Source: Bradyrhizobium sp. (lineage in GTDB: Bacteria > Pseudomonadota > Alphaproteobacteria > Rhizobiales > Xanthobacteraceae). From it: DNA of 6,497 nt. Shown piece after piece: positions 1 through 5,896 of this stretch. The position numbers and the translations under genes are program-made. The notes beneath the pieces were generated by a model, which saw only the letters and a list, made by a program, of their open reading frames with translations, had not been told where the DNA came from and ran no database searches. The first letter of the stretch is position 1, and each line of letters starts with the position of its first letter. The stretch is from positions 1 to 6,497 of the forward strand of contig JAQGKC010000407.1 of assembly GCA_028290305.1 (NCBI GenBank). Reading direction: 5' to 3'.

Positions 1-61
1 CGATCGACAGCTCCGGTAACACCAAATCCCGATCAACAGACCTTTGGATTTCAATGAGTTA

Positions 62-78
62 AGAGGAGGCGCATTATG
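62..78 (+). promoter_or_regulatory. Strong ribosome binding site and ATG without a matching gene
   Basis: An extended Shine-Dalgarno sequence (AGAGGAGG, 62-69) lies six bases before an ATG at 76-78. The frame that starts there reads M-Q-H-D-W and runs 52 codons to a stop at 232-234. Its composition is not protein-like, and it overlaps the DUF932 remnant in another frame. I infer that this is the start of a gene whose body was lost, or the true start of the DUF932 gene brought next to its C-terminal half by an internal deletion. The site is seen directly; its former gene is unknown. Confidence 0.35.
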
Positions 79-86
79 CAGCATGA

Positions 87-626
87 CTGGTCGACGACAC
101 CAATCCGATTGAGGCAGGGAGGCTGCCGGACGGATCACCGGATTTGTATTTCCGGGGATTTTACTGCTGGAACAGTGAAGTCGGCAGCAAGACGCTTGGC
201 ATTGCGAGCTTCTATCTCCGCGCCGTCTGCATGAACCGCAATCTCTGGGGCGTGGAGAATTTCGAGCAGATCACCATCCGCCATTCCAAATTTGCGGCGC
301 AACGGTTCGCCCATGAAGCAGCACCGGCTCTGACGAGCTTTGCGAATTCGTCGCCCGCGCCATTCGTCGCCGGCATCAATGCCGCACGACAGCAGATCGT
401 CGCCCGCACGGACGAGGATCGCGAGAGCTTTCTGCGCAAAAACGGGTTCTCCAAATCCGAGACATCGAAAGTCATTGAAGCTGTTTTGGGCGAGGAAAAT
501 CGCAAGCCGGAATCCATCTTTGATTTCGTGCAGGGCATCACTGCCGTTGCTCGCGGCAAGGCCCATCAGGACGCGAGGCTTGAGCTGGAAGGCAAAGCAA
601 AGCGCTTGATGGAGCGTGCCGTCTAA
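87..626 (+). pseudogene. DUF932 (plasmid/phage-type) protein, 5'-truncated remnant
   Basis: The C-terminal part of a DUF932 protein, a family common on rhizobial plasmids and integrative elements and with no established biochemical function. The signature stretch is present: RGFYCWNSEVGSKTLG, then a cysteine- and asparagine-containing segment (VCMNRNLWGVENF) and IRHSKFAAQRF. The end is a typical charged tail, KAKRLMERAV. The frame opens after a TGA at 84-86, and the residues from codon 87 on (LVDDTNPIEAGRLPDGSPDLY) already look like family sequence, so homology starts before the first usable start codon (TTG 144). About 180 codons remain, whereas I recall complete members of roughly 300-400 aa. 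The 5' part is therefore missing and the gene is probably non-functional. A short product from TTG 144 (160 aa) cannot be excluded. The stop at 624-626 is followed closely by a strong hairpin. Confidence 0.75.
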
Positions 627-630
627 ACGT

Positions 631-670
631 GAGCTGCGCAATCGGGTGACACCGGTTGCGCGGCTCCTTC
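631..670 (+). terminator. Hairpin just after the DUF932 stop, possible terminator
   Basis: The arms 631-645 and 652-666 pair over 15 positions with two G-T wobbles and no mismatch. The loop is six bases (646-651). The stem begins four bases after the DUF932 stop codon, which is the usual place for an intrinsic terminator. The downstream tail (CTTCT) is pyrimidine-rich but has no proper T-run, so efficient Rho-independent termination is uncertain. It may instead protect the transcript 3' end or belong to the palindrome cluster that follows. Confidence 0.5.
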
Positions 671-685
671 TGGCAGCATTGTGCC

Positions 686-719
686 GCGCCGCCGATCCGG
701 CAAGCCGGATCGGCGGCGC
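686..719. repeat. Perfect 16-bp palindrome with two-base loop
   Basis: Positions 686-701 are the exact reverse complement of 704-719, separated only by AA. The arm contains GCCGATCCGGC and is extended by GC-rich sequence on the outside. It is intergenic and has no T-rich tail. It resembles REP-type palindromes of GC-rich genomes, or a cruciform or protein-binding site. No second copy is visible in the window, so membership of a repeat family is unproven. Confidence 0.6.
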
Positions 720-734
720 TGACGCGTTGGGCGC

Positions 735-763
735 GCCCGGCTCGCCGGGCCTTACGGCCCGGC
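735..763. repeat. Two overlapping, mutually exclusive stem-loops
   Basis: The segment 744-750 can pair with 735-741 (7-bp stem, two-base loop). Extended to 744-751, it can instead pair with 756-763 (8-bp perfect stem, loop TTAC). All stems are pure G/C. A wider pairing of 662-667 with 775-780 could enclose the whole hairpin cluster. This arrangement is typical of REP/BIME-like intergenic sequence, though a switch-like RNA is formally possible. The structure is read from the sequence; no function is known. Confidence 0.5.
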
Positions 764-780
764 TCGCGGAAACAGGAGCC

Positions 781-1199
781 ACACGGCGCTCGATACGATG
801 TTATGCAAACGGGTCGGGTGGCCGACCGGTGTAATCGGGCTCGCACCGTCGGCTGTCTCTTGGAGAGGTGCAGCGGGCTACGGCGTGCATTTTGGCCGTT
901 CAGCTCCTGCGTACCACGTGCCAACCTTCCTGGATGCTGGTGACAGCTTGGAGCCGCGAAGTCTCGGTTCCGGTTTCACGTGGCGGCGATGATACCGCAC
1001 CGCCATTTGGCGACACGGTGCCCGGCCACTCGCTCCGAGATCGCGCTTTTGCAACTCGCGCGGACGGACTGTCGCGGTGCCCGATCGCAACAGGGTTCGG
1101 GTTCATGGTGGCCTGAGGTCAGCCTTATCGCGATCGGACCGGCCAGGCGAAGACCTTCGTGCGGTCGCGCCGGCCATATTCGAGGAGCAGCATCTCATC
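781..1199. other. Stretch with no recognisable gene
   Basis: Only short ORFs occur here on either strand, and none has protein-like composition, a good ribosome binding site or a family I recognise. By its position between the DUF932 and relaxase remnants it is probably degraded mobile-element sequence. A GAGGAG at 1182-1187 precedes the ATG at 1200 by 12 bases and may have served the next remnant. Confidence 0.5.
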
Positions 1200-1286
1200 A
1201 TGACCGAAACCGTTCCGGCCCGCCCATTCGACGACATGGAGGCGCTGGCTTGGCTGCGCTCTCAGCCCGATGGCGGCGTTCCATGA
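1200..1286 (+). pseudogene. N-terminal stub of a probable HTH/membrane plasmid protein
   Basis: This is a 28-codon ORF beginning MTETVPARPFDDMEALAWLRSQPDGG and ending at a TGA (1284-1286). As I recall, the AWLRSQPDGG pattern opens helix-turn-helix proteins of rhizobial plasmids, where it is followed by a winged-helix core and then a membrane region. Here the core is absent. The stub's stop overlaps the ATG (1283-1285) of the membrane remnant. I infer an internal deletion that joined residue ~26 to the linker before the membrane part. The family assignment is from memory and uncertain. The overlap could also be read as a coupled start for a real 28-aa peptide, which seems less likely. Confidence 0.4.
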
Positions 1287-1547
1287 CACCGGTCAAGCTC
1301 ACCGCGTTCACCGTAGCGCTGCGCTCGCCTGTGTATCAGCAGCCTTTTCCATTGATGGCCTCACCGCAATCTTTGCCGGTGCGTTCTGGCCTGTAATCAT
1401 CATGGTGCCACGCTGGAAGCCGGGAAGCTCGTCGCCGCGGCATGGCTGACCGAGCATTGGCACTCGTCGCCGCCGCTCCTGCGACTGGTCCTAGTCGCGA
1501 TGATCGGCGTGTTGATGAGCCTGAACGCGGTCGGCGTGTTCGGCTTC
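1283..1547 (+). pseudogene. Membrane-domain remnant with two frameshifts
   Basis: Read across three frames, this gives one continuous membrane protein sequence. Frame one is MTPVKLTAFTVAL (1283-1321). Frame two is ALACVSAAFSIDGLTAIFAGAFWPVIIM (1324-1404). Frame three is ATLEAGKLVAAAWLTEHWHSS and then a hydrophobic run LVLVAMIGVLMSLNAVGVFGF to 1547. Each break is consistent with loss of one base, at about 1321 and about 1404. Three hydrophobic segments are visible. The FAGAFWPVIIMGATLEAGKLVAAAWL block is characteristic of plasmid/phage membrane proteins of alphaproteobacteria, whose function is unknown to me. The coiled-coil region I would expect after GVFGF is missing, replaced by relaxase sequence. 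It is almost certainly inactive. Confidence 0.65.
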
Positions 1548-1883
1548 ACGCCCCAACCCCGCGATCGTGCACGCTGGCGTCTCCATGACACGGTGGCGAC
1601 TCTTGAGCGACAGGAGGTTGAGCGTGTCGGCCATCAGATGGCGAGAGAGCGCGGGCTAACCTACATGCCAGCAAACGCTGGCGAGTATGTCAGTGGCCGC
1701 CTCGCTGGCGTCGCCGGCCTCGTCAGCGGACGCTTCGCCATGATCGACAACGGGCTCGGCTTTCAGCTCGTGCCATGGCAACCTCTCCTCGAGAAGCACA
1801 TCGGCCGGCACATCACCGGCCTACAGCGCGAGGACGGCGGAATCGAGTGGACGTTGGGAAGGAATAGGGGGCTGAGCCTATAA
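1548..1883 (+). pseudogene. C-terminal fragment of a DUF3363 (VirD2/TraI-like) relaxase
   Basis: The last ~110 residues of a conjugative relaxase are retained. The diagnostic tail is present: LERQEVERVG, GEYVSGRLAGVAGLVSGRFAMIDNGLGFQLVPW, IGRHITG, then GGIEWTLGRNRGLSL at the stop (1881-1883). In the complete protein this C-terminal region follows the nickase domain, which cuts and carries the plasmid strand during transfer. The nickase domain with its catalytic tyrosines and histidines is absent. The reading frame continues upstream without a break into the membrane remnant, so the two are fused at about 1548-1570. An ORF from ATG 1500 would encode a 127-aa hybrid of half a membrane helix plus this tail. 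Such a product is unlikely to be useful. Confidence 0.75.
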
Positions 1884-2084
1884 CGCCGCGATCGCACTAC
1901 AGGCGGACCGAGTTTGAATCGCGAAGCCGCCTGACGATGCTTGGGCTCACCAAGAGGATAGGCCACCCCGCTCCGCCGCTGTCGTTCGCCAACGCTGTGC
2001 TCAGGCGAGCGAGCGACGGTGGGGATGGTTCGGTGGCCCAAGATTAATCTTTGCCGTTCCTGACGCACCGAACTATCGTGGCTG

Positions 2085-2489
2085 ATGCGCTGTGAACGCT
2101 GTGACTCGGCGTGGGGGTCCCGACGCCGATCGGCACAACAACTCATTCAAATTCTTGGATATGAAGGGGTCAAACTTCGACGCCGAAACACACGATTCTA
2201 CCTCAGAGAATTTCCCGGCCAACTAAATGAGACGTTTGATCCCCGTAAGTTTCCGCCATCGAAGTACAATGCTCGGGCGTACCTGGATACTGCGTTGCCC
2301 GCTGTCGTTGACGAGCTTGATCCAGGCATGGTCCCACGCCTGAAATTCCCGAACTGGGGAAGCAACGCGAGCGATGATGCCGACGCGCTCTTCTGGGAAG
2401 AGGGATATCTCATCGACGATCAAGCAAGCGGCTCAGAGAATATCAACAAATGCGCGTTTCTCCGCATACAACCTATCAGCGGGGACTAA
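2085..2489 (+). CDS. Hypothetical protein, unrecognised
   Basis: This 134-aa ORF matches no family I recognise. The first 20 residues contain a single CxxC pair (RCERCDSAW) and are arginine/serine-rich. From about residue 20 the sequence looks more protein-like and acidic: QLIQILGYEGVKLRR, then LDTALPAVVDELDPGMVPRLKFPNWGSN, then DADALFWEEGYLID. There is no signal peptide or membrane segment. G+C is visibly lower than in its neighbours, which suggests a separate origin. No clear Shine-Dalgarno precedes ATG 2085, and the frame is open only from 2064, so the start is doubtful and the ORF may be a truncated C-terminal part of a longer gene. An imperfect inverted repeat lies 25 bases after the stop. 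It could be chance or a remnant. Confidence 0.4.
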   Translation: MRCERCDSAWGSRRRSAQQLIQILGYEGVKLRRRNTRFYLREFPGQLNETFDPRKFPPSKYNARAYLDTALPAVVDELDPGMVPRLKFPNWGSNASDDADALFWEEGYLIDDQASGSENINKCAFLRIQPISGD

Positions 2490-2513
2490 GCGCGGTGCTT
2501 TTCGCCGTGAGCG

Positions 2514-2552
2514 ACGTCGATCGCCCTACTCTCGAGGGTCGATCTTCGACGT
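2514..2552. repeat. Imperfect inverted repeat after the hypothetical ORF
   Basis: All 14 bases of the arm 2514-2527 can pair with 2535-2552. The second arm carries bulges of three bases and one base, and the loop is seven bases (2528-2534). It lies 25 bases after the stop at 2489 and has no T-run. It may be a degenerate terminator or a protein-binding site. The rest of 2490-2704 shows no gene I can support. Confidence 0.35.
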
Positions 2553-2704
2553 GCCGCGGGGTTCCCGGAGAGGTCACGACAATTCTTGGAAGTCTCGGTC
2601 ACGTATTTGAAGGCGGTCGATTTATTCGGGCGCGGCCGAAGCAATAGTGCGCGCGTTTTCGCCTGAACAGCCCGAGTTTCGCGGCCAGCTAGTTGGCTTG
2701 TGAT

Positions 2705-2730
2705 TTCGATTTCAAGACAAGAACCGGAGT
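2705..2730 (+). repeat. 26-bp upstream repeat, copy 1 (before the ester cyclase)
   Basis: This copy begins TTCGATTT and ends ACCGGAGT. It matches 4701-4726 at 24 of 26 positions, differing at 2713 (C here, G there) and 2722 (A here, G there). Its end lies 81 bases before the ester cyclase start. In this copy only, AGAAC-CGGA-GTTCT (2720-2733) forms a short palindrome. It could be a shared promoter or operator, or a recombination/duplication scar. It fits no consensus that I know. Confidence 0.6.
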
Positions 2731-2811
2731 TCTGCTCGAAGAGACGGTGCTAGTGATTGCAGCGATCGCCAGTCGATCTGTAGTTCCTGCAAAGCAAAAG
2801 GATGTCTTTCA

Positions 2812-3264
2812 ATGAGCAAACAAGATGATAACAAGGCCGTCGTTGGTCGTTGGTTCACGGAATTCTGGGGCAAGACCGTCAATCTTGGCGTCATCGATGA
2901 GATCGCCGCCCCCGACATGCTGCTCAAATATTCGCTGCATGAGCCCCGGCGTGGCCGCGCCGACATCAAGGCGTTCATGACCGATTTCCGCGCCGCGTTC
3001 CCCGATCTCAACTTCTGGGGCACCGCGGACCTGATCGCCGAGGGCGACTATGTCGTCGGTCAATGGGAAGGCGGAGGCACCCACACCGGCCCGGCGTTCA
3101 ACGATTTCGTGATCGGTGGCCTACCGGCGGCGACGGGCCGCAAGATGCACTTCACCGGCACAACGGTGCTCAAGGTCGTCGACGGCAAGATCGTCGAGGA
3201 AATCGGCCTCGATGACGGCGTCACCGCGCTGACCCAGCTCGAGTTGCTCAAAGCGGCGGCCTGA
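2812..3264 (+). CDS. SnoaL-like ester cyclase
   Basis: This intact 150-aa protein belongs to the SnoaL-like family in the NTF2 superfamily, usually annotated as ester cyclase. These are small cytoplasmic alpha+beta-barrel proteins. SnoaL itself closes a polyketide ring, but most bacterial relatives have no known substrate. Typical features are an N-terminal helix (NKAVVGRWFTEFWG), a central HEPRRGRADIKAFMTDFRAAFPDL stretch, the GQWEGGGTHTG strand and the ATGRKMHFTGTTVLKVVDGKIVEEIGLDDG segment near the end. The length is normal. The ATG is preceded by AAAAGGA (2796-2802) at nine bases, which supports this start. It appears monocistronic: a 26-bp repeat lies upstream and a hairpin terminator at 3301 downstream. 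No polyketide genes are nearby, so a biosynthetic role is not indicated. Confidence 0.85.
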   Translation: MSKQDDNKAVVGRWFTEFWGKTVNLGVIDEIAAPDMLLKYSLHEPRRGRADIKAFMTDFRAAFPDLNFWGTADLIAEGDYVVGQWEGGGTHTGPAFNDFVIGGLPAATGRKMHFTGTTVLKVVDGKIVEEIGLDDGVTALTQLELLKAAA

Positions 3265-3300
3265 TCGGAAAACATCCGCACCGTCAGTTCATCTGATGAG

Positions 3301-3336
3301 CGAGGCTCGCACATCGTGCGGGCCTCGTCTGCTTTT
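3301..3336 (+). terminator. Rho-independent terminator after the ester cyclase
   Basis: A 12-bp stem (3301-3312 with 3316-3327) contains one T-G wobble and a three-base loop ATC. It is followed by TCTGCTTTT, a moderately T-rich tail. It lies 37 bases after the cyclase stop and before the cytidylyltransferase, so it separates the two into different transcripts. Confidence 0.7.
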
Positions 3337-3461
3337 GGAGCAGCAAGACGACATCTCGAGAGCGATGTTGGATTTCATCGCAGGAAGCGGAGCGTTCCGG
3401 AGTCATCGCCACGGTAGCTTCTGCCACACTGAAGTCCACGGTGAAAACAGGACGCACTCTG

Positions 3462-3926
3462 ATGATCCGCATTGGTTACGCGCCGGGCGCATATGATCTC
3501 TTTCACATCGGCCATCTCAATCTGCTCCGCCGCGCCAAGGAGCACTGCGAATATCTGATCGCGGGCGTCGTAGCGGATGAGGTGCTGATCCGGGACAAGG
3601 GAGTGACGCCGGTGATTCCCCTTGCCGAGCGGGTCGAGATCGTCCGCAACGTGCGCTTCGTGGACGCCGCGATCCCGGCGTTGACGAACGACAAGGTCGT
3701 GATCTGGAAGGACCTCCGCTTCAACGTGCTATTCAAGGGAAACGATTGGCAGGGCACCGAGAAGGGCAACAAGCTGGAGCGCGACTTCGCGGCGCTCGGC
3801 GTTGAGGTTGTCTACTTTCCCTACACGCTTTCCACGTCGAGCAGCGCGCTTCGGCGCACCTTGCAGAACATGGACGCCCTGGCCGCTCATTCGTCCAATG
3901 GCGCTATTCTTGAGCACGTGGCCTAA
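3462..3926 (+). CDS. TagD-like cytidylyltransferase family protein
   Basis: A 154-aa nucleotidyltransferase of the HxGH-fold cytidylyltransferase family. TagD-type members join CTP and glycerol-3-phosphate to give CDP-glycerol and pyrophosphate; other members use choline or ethanolamine phosphate. The nucleotide-binding motif GAYDLFHIGHLNLLRRAK (residues 9-26) has both histidines. It is followed by GVVADE, an ER-containing segment (LAERVEIVRNVRFVD) and the FKGNDWQGTEKG loop (91-102). The usual RxxxISTT motif appears here as YTLSTSSSALR (121-131), so the substrate may not be glycerol-3-phosphate. I chose ATG 3462, which has AGGA (3448-3451) ten bases upstream, over the in-frame GTG 3441; the conserved strand MIRIGYAPG begins right at this ATG. 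Length is normal. Substrate is inferred only at family level. Confidence 0.82.
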   Translation: MIRIGYAPGAYDLFHIGHLNLLRRAKEHCEYLIAGVVADEVLIRDKGVTPVIPLAERVEIVRNVRFVDAAIPALTNDKVVIWKDLRFNVLFKGNDWQGTEKGNKLERDFAALGVEVVYFPYTLSTSSSALRRTLQNMDALAAHSSNGAILEHVA

Positions 3927-3946
3927 GCGGCTCGCCGACTCCAGCG

Positions 3947-3965
3947 AAAGAGGATACTCGACATG
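3947..3965 (+). promoter_or_regulatory. Ribosome binding site and ATG, possibly of the decayed TMEM175 gene
   Basis: AAAGAGGA (3947-3954) lies eight bases before ATG 3963, 36 bases after the cytidylyltransferase stop. The frame it opens is not the frame of the TMEM175-like residues that follow at 4100. One further indel between 3966 and 4100 would make this the original start, which would put the two genes in one operon. The site is seen; the link is inferred. Confidence 0.35.
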
Positions 3966-4048
3966 CCAGCGTTGGACGTGGACGCACCTGTCCGAAGCTG
4001 CCGTTCTTGGGCTTTAGTCGGCAGGACCGACGCGTTTAGTGCCATCAC

Positions 4049-4668
4049 GTGCGAGCCGACCTCGTCAGCATCCGCCAGAGAGGAGGGGAGCGCGGCCTCG
4101 GAGCATTCTCGATCATCATCACGCTCCTTGTCCTTGAAATCCATCGGCCAACGCGTCTCCTGGAAGATTGGGCGAAGAGCTTCTGCTGGAGTGGTCGTCT
4201 TATCTCGTCTATGCGCTTGCCTTCATTTACGTCAGCGTGATCTGGCTCAATCACCGCTACATGTTCGAGCGTCTGCGCAAGGCGGACATGAATTTGAACT
4301 GGATCGATCTTGGTATCATCGGCACGGCGTCACTGATTCCGTTCCCGACGGGCGTGCTGGCTGGAGCGTTTCGCGACGGCACGGTCGTCGATCAAAAGGC
4401 GGCGGTCGTGCTCTACGCCCTGATCGCGAGTCTCATGTCGGCCGCCTGGCTGCCCGCGTTCATACACCGCCGCCGTCATCCCCAACTCCTGAAGCCCGGC
4501 CGGAGGCATTCTTCGCTCCGCCGGTGCGCAGGCCGGTGGCCGGAATCTTTCTTTACGTCGCGGAGCTGCGCTCGGTGGTTCGCTTATCCACTGCTGGTGG
4601 TCGGCGTATTTGCCGTGGCGGTTGGTTACCATGCCTGGACCAGCCAGGGCATTGATTCCGGACGGTGA
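4049..4668 (+). pseudogene. TMEM175 (DUF1211) potassium channel-like gene, decayed
   Basis: Prokaryotic TMEM175 proteins are six-helix potassium channels or leak pathways in the inner membrane. Helix 1 is recognisable as [19 protein letters not shown] (4094-4150), but about five residues (D-G-V-x-A) of the FSDxV signature are missing between S and I. The main frame from 4168 gives [63 protein letters not shown] and [17 protein letters not shown], all matching the family. Frame changes at about 4168, 4499, 4561 and 4575 are needed to recover [26 protein letters not shown] and [26 protein letters not shown]. Each fits one lost base. From TTG 4168 a 166-aa ORF stays open to the TGA at 4666, but it has a scrambled segment (codons ~112-136) and no filter helix. 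It is very probably inactive. Confidence 0.75.
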
Positions 4669-4700
4669 ATCGGTTCCCGACCGGCTCCATCGCCGGCGCA

Positions 4701-4726
4701 TTCGATTTGAAGACAAGGACCGGAGT
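4701..4726 (+). repeat. 26-bp upstream repeat, copy 2 (before ada)
   Basis: This copy is 24/26 identical to 2705-2730. It lies 32 bases after the TMEM175 remnant and 54 bases before the ada start, so it sits where a promoter or activator site would be. The bases after each copy also show weak gapped similarity (a TGC...CGG...GTG pattern). This suggests a duplicated upstream region, not a single short site. The GAAC/GTTC palindrome of copy 1 is not kept here. Confidence 0.6.
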
Positions 4727-4780
4727 GTGCCGTCGGAAATCGGGTGGCAACCTCTCCGGCATCGTGGAGACTAGACACCG

Positions 4781-5872
4781 ATGATCGCAACGCTCGTTCA
4801 ATTCCGGAAACAGATGCCCCTACCCATCGCGGATGATCCGCGATGGGCCCGCGTCCTCGCGCGCGACAAGACGGCCGATGGTCACTTCTGGTATTCGGTT
4901 TCGACGACGGGGGTCTATTGCCGTCCGTCGTGCCCCTCGCGGACGGCAAACCCGACAAACGTACAGCTTCACGATAGCCTAGCAAGCGCCAAGGCGACGG
5001 GCTTTCGCCCCTGCAGGCGTTGCAATCCGGATGGGCCCTCTGTGGAAGCCGAGAATGCCACCTTGGTCGCCAAGGCGTGCCGCATCATCGAGACGGGCGA
5101 GGAGGAGCCTTCGCTGGAGCACCTGGCTGAGGCAGTTGGCATGAGCTCTGGCTACTTTCATCGCGTGTTCAAGGCCGCAACTGGACTCACGCCGAAGAGC
5201 TATGCCGCCGCGCACCGTGCCAAGAAGGTCCGCGAAGGTCTGGTTTCCGGCAATTCCGTCACCGAGGCAATGTACAACGCCGGCTTCAATTCGAGCGGGC
5301 GGTTCTATGAGAAATCGACCGACATGCTCGGTATGACGCCATCGAACTATCGCGCTGGGGGGGCGAACGAGGAGATCAGGTTCGCGGTCGGTCAAAGTTC
5401 TCTGGGCGCCATTTTGGTGGCATCGAGCAACAAGGGGGTCGTCGCGATCCTTCTCGGGGACGACGCGGAGGAGCTCGTCCACGACCTGCAGGATCGCTTC
5501 CCCAAGGCGAGCCTAATCGGAGCCGACAGGGACTATGAGGCGATGGTCGCGCGGGTAGTCGGGTTCGTGGAAGCGCCGGAGATCGGTCTTGATTTGCCTC
5601 TCGACATCCGAGGCACCGCCTTCCAGCAGCTGATCTGGCAAGCGCTTCAGGAAATCCCCATCGGCGCGACGGTCTCCTATGCCGAGCTCGCGCAGCGGAT
5701 CGGGGTTCCCAAAGCGGTGCGCGCGGTCGCCGGCGCTTGTGCGGCGAACAAGCTCGCGGTCGCCATTCCGTGCCACCGCGTCATCCGCAACGACGGGTCG
5801 GTTTCCGGATATGCCTGGGGCGTGGAACGCAAACGCGCCCTGCTGGACCGGGAAGCCTCACAAGCCACCTGA
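4781..5872 (+). CDS. ada: Ada: methyl-phosphotriester sensor, AraC-type activator and O6-methylguanine-DNA methyltransferase
   Basis: This full-length 363-aa protein repairs DNA alkylation damage by irreversible methyl transfer to its own cysteines, and it activates the adaptive response. The N-terminal zinc domain (about 17-85) has four zinc-ligand cysteines, C47, C51, C78 and C81, in YCRPSCPSR and FRPCRRCNPDG; C47 is the expected methyl acceptor (E. coli C38 equivalent). The AraC/XylS DNA-binding domain spans about 95-192 (LEHLAEAVGMSSGYFHRVFKAATGLTPKSY, then TEAMYNAGFNSSGRFYE). The methyltransferase domain spans about 198-358, with PCHRVIRNDGSVSGYAWG and active-site C331. Every key residue is present. 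ATG 4781 has GGAG (4766-4769) 11 bases upstream; ATG 4814 is an alternative just before the zinc domain. It should regulate itself through the upstream region, which holds the 26-bp repeat. No alkB or alkA is seen in the window. Confidence 0.96.
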   Translation: MIATLVQFRKQMPLPIADDPRWARVLARDKTADGHFWYSVSTTGVYCRPSCPSRTANPTNVQLHDSLASAKATGFRPCRRCNPDGPSVEAENATLVAKACRIIETGEEEPSLEHLAEAVGMSSGYFHRVFKAATGLTPKSYAAAHRAKKVREGLVSGNSVTEAMYNAGFNSSGRFYEKSTDMLGMTPSNYRAGGANEEIRFAVGQSSLGAILVASSNKGVVAILLGDDAEELVHDLQDRFPKASLIGADRDYEAMVARVVGFVEAPEIGLDLPLDIRGTAFQQLIWQALQEIPIGATVSYAELAQRIGVPKAVRAVAGACAANKLAVAIPCHRVIRNDGSVSGYAWGVERKRALLDREASQAT

Positions 5873-5896
5873 ACCACGGCGCGCCGACTGGTCCCG

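Noticed and set aside
135..782. 215-codon minus-strand ORF
   Set aside because: It is antisense to the DUF932 remnant and the palindrome cluster. The composition is low-quality and Arg/Ala/Pro-rich, with no family resemblance.
1763..2146. 127-codon minus-strand ORF
   Set aside because: Partly antisense to the relaxase tail, Arg/Ser-rich, with no ribosome binding site and no recognisable motif.
2720..2733. AGAAC-CGGA-GTTCT palindrome as a LexA-type SOS box
   Set aside because: The spacing does not fit the alphaproteobacterial GTTC-N7-GTTC pattern, and the palindrome is not kept in the second copy of the 26-bp repeat.
2705..2760. Extracytoplasmic-stress (EcfG-type GGAAC...CGTT) promoter in the 26-bp repeat
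   Set aside because: Neither copy has the GGAAC element with a correctly spaced CGTT.
3963..4655. 230-codon plus-strand ORF
   Set aside because: It has a good ribosome binding site, but the sequence is Ser/Arg/Ala-rich and most of it lies out of frame with clear TMEM175 residues. Only the short segment around 4500-4560 is family-like, because of frameshifts.
4979..5482. 167-codon minus-strand ORF
   Set aside because: Shadow of ada, which is full length with all catalytic residues on the plus strand.
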